DNA of 12,645 bases from IMCC26077 sp964561165 (GTDB lineage Bacteria; Actinomycetota; Actinomycetes; Nanopelagicales; Nanopelagicaceae), in the NCBI GenBank assembly GCA_964561165.1, contig CAZLOJ010000032.1, positions 1 through 12,645 on the forward strand. Reading direction: 5' to 3'. Under the pieces are notes generated by a model. It saw nothing but the letters and a program-made list of their open reading frames with translations. It searched no databases and had not been told where the DNA came from. Positions 7,316 to 12,645 of this stretch are shown piece after piece (positions within the stretch are counted from its first letter, which is position 1; the number at the start of each line of letters is the position of its first letter). Both the position numbers and the translations under genes were made by a program.

Positions 7316-7611
7316 TGTGGGGCGCTGTAATTGGTGCGAGCGTTCTGGCTTTCGCCTTCAAATATATCGGGCAATCCATCCCACAGTCAGCGCTTGCCAA
7401 CCCGCGCATCGCACGGATTGCAGATCTCATCCCGACGGCGCTTTTGGCAGGGCTAGTAGCGGTGCAGACTTTTGCCGACAAAACAACGTTGGTTATTGAC
7501 CAGAGAGTGGCAGGGCTAGCAGTTGCGGCTATCGCACTTTACTTGCGTGCGAATTTCCTCGTGATGCTCATTGCTGCAACCGCAACATCTGCACTACTGC
7601 ATCAGATTTAA
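7312..7611 (+). CDS. azlD: AzlD-family branched-chain amino acid exporter, small subunit
   Basis: The gene encodes about 99 residues with several hydrophobic segments (WGAVIGASVLAFAFKYIG, IPTALLAGLVAVQTF, VAGLAVAAIALYLRANFLVM). This is the size and pattern of AzlD/YgaH, the small partner of AzlC. The start is placed at the ATG at 7312, whose ATGA overlaps the azlC stop, a standard arrangement for translational coupling. Starts at 7270 or 7297 in the same frame would overlap azlC more and add non-conserved residues. The stop is 2 bp from the end of the oppositely oriented mycoredoxin-like gene. Confidence 0.85.
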   Translation: MMWGAVIGASVLAFAFKYIGQSIPQSALANPRIARIADLIPTALLAGLVAVQTFADKTTLVIDQRVAGLAVAAIALYLRANFLVMLIAATATSALLHQI

Positions 7612-7613
7612 CG

Positions 7614-7862
7614 TTACTTGATTAGCCCCAGCGCTAGCAGCTTCTCCTTCAAGACCGCATCACTAGGTTCTGTTAGGTGCGTACCGTCATCAAAAACAAT
7701 CACAGGAATAGATCGCATTCCACCATTGATTTCAATCACTTTCTCTGCAGCGCTCTCGTCGGCATCAACATCAACCATGGTGTAGGGCACATTCAATTCA
7801 TTAAGTAGCCGTTTTGATCTACGGCAATCGCCGCACCAATCAGCGCTATACATCGTAATCAT
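7614..7862 (-). CDS. Mycoredoxin/glutaredoxin-like thiol-disulfide protein
   Basis: The 82-residue protein has a thioredoxin fold signature: MYSADWCGDC with Cys10 and Cys13, the cis-proline in RSIPVI (Pro53), and the C-terminal FDDGTHLTEPSDAVLKEKL typical of mycoredoxins and NrdH/glutaredoxin-like proteins. Mycoredoxins use mycothiol to reduce mixed disulfides in Actinobacteria. The active site here is CGDC rather than the CGYC I recall for M. tuberculosis Mrx1, so the redox partner is uncertain. The start at 7862 is fixed by a strong GGAGGT ribosome binding site lying in the last codons of dapB, 8 nt upstream. It is the last gene of the minus-strand run before the convergent azlCD pair. Confidence 0.85.
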   Translation of the reverse strand: MITMYSADWCGDCRRSKRLLNELNVPYTMVDVDADESAAEKVIEINGGMRSIPVIVFDDGTHLTEPSDAVLKEKLLALGLIK

Positions 7863-7868
7863 GAGCGT

Positions 7869-8627
7869 TTACCTCCCGTTGCTATCTAGATCAAGAAAAT
7901 TCTCAAGACCAACCGTTAATCCAGGCGTATTCACCACATTACTAATGCCAAGCAGTACACCTGGCATAAAGCTCTGTCGATCGAGGGAATCATGGCGAAT
8001 GGTCAAGGTCTCCCCTACGCCACCGAAAATAACCTCTTGGTGTGCGACGAATCCGCGAGCTCGAACGGAATGGATCGGTACATCGCCCACCTTCGCGCCA
8101 CGTGCACCATCGAGAGACTCTTGCGTGGCATCAGGTATCTGCGCGCTCTTAGCGCTCGCCCGTGCTTGCGAAATAAGCTCAGCGGTGCGCTTAGCGGTTC
8201 CACTGGGCGCATCGACTTTATTTGGATGATGGAGTTCAACTATTTCCACAGATTCGAAGAGCGGTGCCGCCTTCTTGGCAAATTCCATCATGAGTATCGC
8301 GCCCAATCCGAAATTGGGCGCAATCAAAATTCCTACTGATGGGGCCTTCGCCAATTGGCTTTTCACCATTGCTAATCGTTGCTCATCAAAACCTGTCGTG
8401 CCAACAACTGCATGAATTCCGTTTTCAATTAAGAACTCTAAGTTCTTCATCACTGCATCTGGCGTGGTGAAATCAACGACGACCTCTGCTTTATTGGCAA
8501 CTAAAGCATCGAGTGAATCTCCGAGATCCAATGCAGCGACAACTTCCATATTTGGCGCATTGGTAACTGCATCAACGACTGTGCTTCCCATCTTCCCGCG
8601 CGCACCCAGAACTCCTACGCGAATCAT
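7869..8627 (-). CDS. dapB: 4-hydroxy-tetrahydrodipicolinate reductase
   Basis: DapB reduces the DapA product with NAD(P)H in meso-diaminopimelate and lysine synthesis. The 252 residues show the Rossmann motif GARGKMG at 8-14, DFTTP at 52-56, GTTG at 76-79 and APNFGLG at 103-109. The catalytic signature ELHHPNKVDAPSGTA is at 131-145, with His133 and Lys137 expected to be catalytic. The tetramerisation and substrate region includes PIHSVRARG and AHQEVIFGG (195-203). The ATG overlaps the stop of the upstream M16 peptidase gene in an ATGA, so translation is probably coupled. The mycoredoxin-like gene follows after 6 bp. Confidence 0.96.
   Translation of the reverse strand: MIRVGVLGARGKMGSTVVDAVTNAPNMEVVAALDLGDSLDALVANKAEVVVDFTTPDAVMKNLEFLIENGIHAVVGTTGFDEQRLAMVKSQLAKAPSVGILIAPNFGLGAILMMEFAKKAAPLFESVEIVELHHPNKVDAPSGTAKRTAELISQARASAKSAQIPDATQESLDGARGAKVGDVPIHSVRARGFVAHQEVIFGGVGETLTIRHDSLDRQSFMPGVLLGISNVVNTPGLTVGLENFLDLDSNGR
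7871..7876 (-). promoter_or_regulatory. Ribosome binding site of the mycoredoxin-like gene inside the dapB 3' end
   Basis: GGAGGT on the minus strand spans the Arg codon and first stop base at the end of dapB and lies 8 nt before the ATG at 7862. It fixes the start over the ATG three codons downstream. Its position implies that the two genes share one mRNA. Confidence 0.75.
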
Positions 8628-9898
8628 TTGGCCACCGCCGATGCGAAGTGCGAGCTCTTTTTATACGGGCCCACTACAGCAAGCGTTGGCTGGGTGGTGA
8701 ATATTTCGGAGGCGAGCTGCGCAATCTGGTCTTGATCGACCGAACGTACGCTTGCGAGGATCTCATCCATACTCTTAATTTCACCATAAACTAACTCGCT
8801 CTTGCCGATTCGAACCATTCTCGAGCCAGTGTCCTCTTGGCCCAAAACCATTGAGCCTGCTACTTGGCCCTTGGCTCGCTCCAGTTCTTCATCGGAGAGC
8901 CCGGAATTCACCACATCTCCAAGAACATCGCGGAAGATAGTCGTTACCTCGTGTGACTTCTCTGGATTGCATCCTGCGTAGAGCGAAAGGATCCCTCCCC
9001 CGGCAAATTGCTGCATAGATGCGTAGACCGAATAGGCAAGGCCGCGCTTCTCGCGGACCTCTTGAAATAGCCTCGAAGACATACCGCCACCTAATGCAGA
9101 GGTGAGCACCGAGAGTGCAAACCGGCGTTCATCGCTCCGATCAATTGATGGAAAACCAAGAAGAATATTTGCCTGTTCGCTCTTTCGATAAATGAGTCCA
9201 ATCTCGCCGCGACCACGCGCTTTCACTTTCGCTGTTGGGCGAAGCGCTGCTGGCTTAGCAGATGAATCAAGAAATCCGCCAAGCAATCGTGTGACCTGCT
9301 CGACCACTCGTTCATGACTGACATTTCCAGCAACGGCAACGACAAGATTCTCTGGTAAATATTTTTTCTTGTAGTAATCGTTAACTGAGCGGCGCGTCAT
9401 ATTAGTAATGGAATCAACGGTGCCGAGAATCGGGCGGCCGATTGGAGTATCGCCAAAAAGTGTTTCGGAGAATAAATCGTGAACTAAATCTCCTGGATCA
9501 TCATCGCGCATCGCGATTTCTTCCAAAACGACAGTTCGCTCGGAATCTACATCTTCACTTCTAACAAGTGAGTCGCAAATCATGTCGCAAATAACTTCTG
9601 CTGCAATCGAGAAATCAGTATCAATCACGCGGGCATAGAAGCAGGTGTACTCCTTGCCAGTGAACGCATTCATCTCGCCACCAACCGCATCGACTGCCGC
9701 GGAGATATCAAGAGCAGAACGCGTGGTAGTTCCTTTGAAGAGTAAATGCTCGAGGAAATGTGATGCACCTGCGACCGACGGGCTCTCATCTCGCGAACCC
9801 ACATTGGCCCAAATACCAAAAGCAACGCTACGAACAGTCGGGACTTCTTCCGTCACGATCCGAAGACCTGACGGAAGAACCGTCCGAGTGACCGTCAT
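8624..9898 (-). CDS. M16-family zinc metallopeptidase (PepR/YmxG-like processing protease)
   Basis: The 424 residues carry the inverted zinc motif HFLEH at 47-51, where His47 and His51 bind zinc and Glu50 is catalytic. The third ligand lies in VVLEEIAMRDDDP (Glu126 or Glu127). The second M16 half-domain contains the conserved GGGMSSRLFQEVREKRGLAY (271-290). The length fits single-chain bacterial M16B peptidases, which usually dimerise. The flanks AGASHFLEHLLFKGT and MNAFTGKEYTC closely resemble the PepR protein of mycobacteria, whose physiological substrate is not clear to me. The gene starts 21 bp after the pnp stop with only a weak ribosome binding site, and overlaps dapB by 4 bp, so pnp-M16-dapB is probably one operon. 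Confidence 0.93.
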   Translation of the reverse strand: MTVTRTVLPSGLRIVTEEVPTVRSVAFGIWANVGSRDESPSVAGASHFLEHLLFKGTTTRSALDISAAVDAVGGEMNAFTGKEYTCFYARVIDTDFSIAAEVICDMICDSLVRSEDVDSERTVVLEEIAMRDDDPGDLVHDLFSETLFGDTPIGRPILGTVDSITNMTRRSVNDYYKKKYLPENLVVAVAGNVSHERVVEQVTRLLGGFLDSSAKPAALRPTAKVKARGRGEIGLIYRKSEQANILLGFPSIDRSDERRFALSVLTSALGGGMSSRLFQEVREKRGLAYSVYASMQQFAGGGILSLYAGCNPEKSHEVTTIFRDVLGDVVNSGLSDEELERAKGQVAGSMVLGQEDTGSRMVRIGKSELVYGEIKSMDEILASVRSVDQDQIAQLASEIFTTQPTLAVVGPYKKSSHFASAVAK

Positions 9899-9919
9899 AG
9901 CGCGTGCTTTACTGGCTAA

Positions 9920-12267
9920 TTATTCTGCGTTAGCAAGGACTGGTTCGAGAGAGAGCTTGCCCTTCTCGTCGATCTCACCGATGACTACTTCGATTTGATC
10001 GCCAACCTTCATGACATCTTCAATATTTTCGATGCGCTTGCCGCCATGCATCTTGCGAATTTGCGAGACGTGNNNNNNNNNNNNNNNNNNNNNNNNNNNN
10101 NNNNNNNNNNNNNNNNNNNNNNNNNNNNNNNNNNNNNNNNNNNNNNNNNNNNNNNNNNNNNNNNNNNNNNNNCTTCAATATTTTCGATGCGCTTGCCGCC
10201 ATGCATCTTGCGAATTTGCGAGACGTGTAGGAGCCCATCTTTTCCTGGGTAAAGGGTGATGAATGCACCGAAGTTAGCAATCTTTACAACGGTACCGTTG
10301 TACTTCTCGCCGACCGTTGGCACGTGTGGGTTGGCGATAGCCATTACGCGCGCCTTTGCCGCCTCGGCAGCAGACCCTTCAGTTGAACCAATGTAAATGG
10401 TTCCATCATCTTCAATTGAGATTTCTGCGCCAGTTTGATCCTGGATCTCATTGATGACTTTGCCCTTTGGCCCAATGACAGCGCCAATCTGATCAGGGTT
10501 GATCTTCACAGTGATGATCCGAGGTGCAAGCAAGCTCATCTCGTCTGGAGTGTCGATTGCGCTATTCATGATTCCAAGAATGGTTAGTCGCGCTTCCTTA
10601 GCTTGGAGAAGTGCGCCAGCAAGTACTGATGCTGGAATACCGTCGAGCTTGGTATCTAATTGAAGCGCAGTAACGAATTCTTTCGTTCCGGCTACCTTGA
10701 AATCCATATCTCCAAAGGCATCTTCAGCGCCGAGGATGTCCGTGATTGCCACGTACTCGGTCTTGCCATCTACCTCATCAGAGATCAATCCCATTGCAAT
10801 TCCTGCAACCGGCGCCTTGAGTGGAACACCAGCGTTGAGCAGTGCGAGAGTTGAGGCGCAAACCGAACCCATGGATGTTGATCCATTAGAGCCAAGAGCC
10901 TCTGACACCTGTCGAATTGCATAAGGGAATTCTTCACGTGATGGAAGGACAGGAAGGAGCGCACGCTCGGCGAGCGCACCATGTCCGATTTCGCGACGCT
11001 TTGGTGAACCAACGCGTCCAGTCTCACCAGTTGAATATGGTGGGAAATTGTAATTGTGCATATAACGCTTGGTTGTCTCTGGATTGAGAGTGTCGAGCTG
11101 TTGCTCCATCTTCAACATGTTCAAGGTGGTGATTCCCATAATTTGAGTCTCGCCACGCTCGAAGAGAGCAGAACCGTGAACGCGGGGAACTACCTCAACC
11201 TCGGCAGTGATTGGACGGATATCGCGCGGACCGCGGCCATCGATTCGAATCTTCTCGCGAAGTACGCGCTCTCGAACCAACTTCTTTTGGAGTGATTTGA
11301 ACGCAGCCTTAATTTCCTTTTCGCGCCCTTCGAACTCTGTCGCAAGATCTTCCATAACGCTTGCTTGGATCGAATCTAACTTCTCTTCACGATCAGCCTT
11401 GGAAACTATCGCGAGCGCCTTTGCAGTCTCATCTTTGACCTTCTTTGCGACCGCTTCTGCAGCGTCGCTTTGGTAATCAAGGAAGACTGGGAATTCAGCA
11501 GTCGGCTTTGCTGCGACCTTTGCTAATTCAATCTGCGCTTCGCAAAGTGCACGGATGAAAGGTTTCGCTGCATCAAGTCCCGCACCGACAATCTCTTCGG
11601 TAGGTGCTTGCGCGCCGCCCTTGATGAGATCAATCGTGCGCGTAGTGGCTTCAGCTTCAACCATCATGATTGCAACATCATCGCTAGCAATACGTCCAGC
11701 AACGACCATGTCGAATACTGCGCGCTCGAGCTCAGCGTGTGATGGGAATGCAACCCATTGGCCATCGATGAGCGCAATACGCACGCCGCCGATTGGGCCA
11801 GAGAATGGCAAGCCAGCAAGTTGTGTTGACATCGATGCTGCATTGATTGCGACGACGTCGTACAGGTGAGTTGGGTTGAGTGAAAGTACGGTAACTACGA
11901 TTTGAACTTCGTTACGAAGGCCCTTCACGAATGATGGTCGTAGTGGTCGATCGATCAGACGGCAGGTGAGGATTGCATCTTCACTTGGTCGTCCTTCGCG
12001 ACGGAAGAAGGATCCTGGAATGCGGCCAACCGCATACATTCGCTCTTCTACATCCACTGTAAGTGGGAAGAAATCGAATTGATCTTTTGGATTCTTGGAT
12101 GCAGTAGTTGCTGAGAGCAACATGGTGTCTTCGTCGAGAGTTACGACCGCAGAACCTGCTGCTTGACGAGCAAGGCGCCCGGTTTCGAAGCGGATAATCC
12201 GCTTTCCAAATTTTCCGTTATCGATTACTGCTTCTGATGAATGAACTGTTGTGTCGTGACCCGACAT
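9920..12267 (-). CDS. pnp: Polynucleotide phosphorylase (interrupted by an assembly gap, probably intact)
   Basis: PNPase is a trimeric 3'-5' exoribonuclease that phosphorolyses RNA. The first RNase PH-like domain spans about residues 10-240 and a helical linker about 250-335. The second PH core follows, with TGETGRVGSPKRREIGHGAL (413-432), SNGSTSMGSV (460-469) and metal-binding GDMDFKVAGT (519-528). A KH domain with IGPKGKVINEIQ (598-609) and an S1 domain from about 654 complete it. The ATG at 12267 has a GGAG site 7 nt upstream. A 100-N gap at 10073-10172 shifts the frame as written, but dropping one 55-bp copy and the Ns (155 bp) joins KRIENIE to DVMKVGDQIEVV and runs to the TAA at 9920. 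That gives 730 residues, a normal family length. The gene follows rpsO, an order conserved across many bacteria. Confidence 0.95.
10018..10072. repeat. 55-bp sequence flanking the gap, left copy
   Basis: This 55-bp segment of the pnp S1-domain coding region ends exactly at the first N. It is identical, base for base by eye, to 10173-10227. Being placed exactly at both gap edges, it is best read as the overlapping end of two contigs rather than a genomic duplication. Confidence 0.9.
10073..10172. other. Assembly gap of 100 Ns inside pnp
   Basis: Exactly 100 consecutive Ns, the conventional placeholder for a gap of unknown size. The flanking 55-bp copies imply that the true gap length is negative, meaning the contigs overlap and no sequence is missing. 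Reading frames that cross the Ns here are artefacts. Confidence 0.97.
10173..10227. repeat. 55-bp sequence flanking the gap, right copy
   Basis: This is the second identical copy of the 55-bp pnp segment, starting at the first base after the Ns. On the minus strand it encodes the LHVSQIRKMHGGKRIENIE region of the S1 domain in the correct pnp frame, and the left copy continues the gene in frame once the two are merged. Confidence 0.9.
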
Positions 12268-12273
12268 GGGTCG

Positions 12274-12315
12274 TCTCCATATCTCGCGATTTACTTTCGC
12301 TACCTGCGATGGAGA
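12274..12315 (-). promoter_or_regulatory. Possible hairpin masking the pnp ribosome binding site
   Basis: On the minus strand TCTCCAT (12309-12315) is complementary to ATGGAGA (12274-12280), and the latter contains the GGAG ribosome binding site of pnp. The 28-nt loop can form a further small stem (TCGC-AGGTA-GCGA). In enterobacteria PNPase autoregulates through structure in its own leader, so a regulatory fold is plausible. The 7-bp stem is short and could be chance. Confidence 0.3.
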
Positions 12316-12338
12316 TCATCGATCGAAGCTGTCGGTTT

Positions 12339-12344
12339 ACTGTA
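12339..12344 (-). promoter_or_regulatory. Weak -10 candidate in the rpsO-pnp spacer
   Basis: TACAGT on the minus strand fits TANNNT and would give a pnp leader of about 65 nt containing the possible hairpin. No convincing -35 box lies 16-18 bp upstream. The rest of the 153-bp spacer (12268-12420) holds an A-rich stretch just after rpsO and a short GCGA-ACCC-TCGC stem, but no clear terminator or RNA gene. Confidence 0.2.
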
Positions 12345-12420
12345 GGTATCCGAGAGCCACTACCGAGGACCCCAACCTATTGAGCGAGGGTTCGCGCCTA
12401 GTTTTATTTTTCTATTTGTA

Positions 12421-12645
12421 TTATCGGCGCAGGCTAAGGCGATCAACGATTGAGCGGTACCGCTCGATGTCGACCTTTTCCAAATATTGAAGCAAGCGGC
12501 GGCGACGTCCAACTAAAAGCAAAAGTCCTCGACGACCATGATGGTCGTTTGCATTACTCTTCAAATGCTCAGTGAGATCACTGATGCGCTGCGAGAGCAT
12601 CGCAATCTGTGATTCCGGGCTGCCGGTGTCTACAGCAGAGTTGCC
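12421..12645 (-). CDS. rpsO: 30S ribosomal protein S15 (N-terminus beyond window edge)
   Basis: The last 74 residues of S15 read from the right edge to the TAA at 12421-12423. The S15 signature is clear: TGSPESQIAMLSQRISDLTEH, then KSNANDHHGRRGLLLLVGRR, then RRLLQYLEKVD, ending YRSIVDRLSLRR. S15 binds 16S rRNA at the central-domain three-way junction and nucleates assembly of the 30S platform. About 15 N-terminal residues are missing compared with the usual 89, only because the window ends. The rpsO-pnp order is conserved, and the 153-bp spacer leaves room for a separate pnp promoter. Confidence 0.95.
   Translation of the reverse strand, partial: GNSAVDTGSPESQIAMLSQRISDLTEHLKSNANDHHGRRGLLLLVGRRRRLLQYLEKVDIERYRSIVDRLSLRR

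Noticed and set aside
7051..7374. A 107-residue minus-strand open frame opposite azlC and azlD
   Set aside because: Its composition looks like the antisense of membrane protein codons. The azlCD pair on the other strand has clear family motifs and an ATGA junction.
9995..10280. Open reading frames running through the Ns on both strands, including a PNPase tail read past the gap in the wrong frame
   Set aside because: They exist only because 100 Ns were inserted and 55 bp duplicated. Collapsing the overlap removes them and restores pnp.
11207..11869. Plus-strand open frames opposite pnp (about 89 and 104 residues)
   Set aside because: They are Ser/Ala/Thr/Arg-rich shadow translations of a strongly conserved pnp coding strand, and no family is recognised.
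12385..12410. GGGTTCGCGCC in the rpsO-pnp spacer, considered as a T-arm of a tRNA
   Set aside because: No acceptor stem, anticodon arm or D-arm can be drawn around it. The 153-bp spacer holds no tRNA.
1..12645. Search for an undescribed multi-gene system, mobile element, CRISPR array or defence island
   Set aside because: Every gene matches a known housekeeping or transporter family, spacers are at most 153 bp, and no arrays, terminal inverted repeats, integrases or transposases are present.

Overview
The window is a compact block of core bacterial genes, almost certainly from an actinobacterium. The gene order rpsO, pnp, M16 peptidase, dapB, thyX, dapA, rnj, ftsK is a shortened version of the arrangement I recall from Mycobacterium and other Actinobacteria. 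The single-domain RNase J, the PepR-like peptidase, the mycoredoxin-like protein and the probable leaderless starts fit the same group. GC content looks close to 50% by eye, which is low for the phylum. Together with very short spacers this suggests a small streamlined aquatic lineage, for example Nanopelagicales (acI). That lineage call is inference.

Layout: nearly everything reads on the minus strand, right to left. At the right edge is the 3' part of rpsO (S15), then a 153-bp spacer and pnp (polynucleotide phosphorylase). Next come an M16 zinc peptidase, dapB overlapping it by 4 bp, and a small mycoredoxin-like thiol-disulfide protein. An azlC-azlD branched-chain amino acid exporter pair lies on the plus strand, tail-to-tail with the mycoredoxin gene and head-to-head with thyX. 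Leftward from there are thyX, dapA, rnj, ftsK and, cut by the left edge, a RodZ-like helix-turn-helix membrane protein.

The genes cover RNA decay (PNPase, RNase J), meso-diaminopimelate and lysine synthesis (DapA, DapB), dTMP synthesis (ThyX), chromosome translocation at division (FtsK) and envelope or cell shape (RodZ-like). I see no mobile element, CRISPR array, tRNA, toxin-antitoxin or defence system, and I find no convincing undescribed multi-gene system.

The most important annotation point is a 100-N gap inside pnp. It is flanked by two identical 55-bp copies, and removing one copy plus the Ns restores one intact 730-residue PNPase frame, so pnp is not broken. Other observations are regulatory: TANNNT boxes exactly 8-13 nt before the starts of ftsK, dapA and thyX (probable leaderless transcripts), a GC-rich hairpin filling the thyX-dapA gap, overlapping divergent -10 candidates at thyX/azlC, and a possible hairpin masking the pnp ribosome binding site. 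No gene-free stretch exceeds 153 bp.
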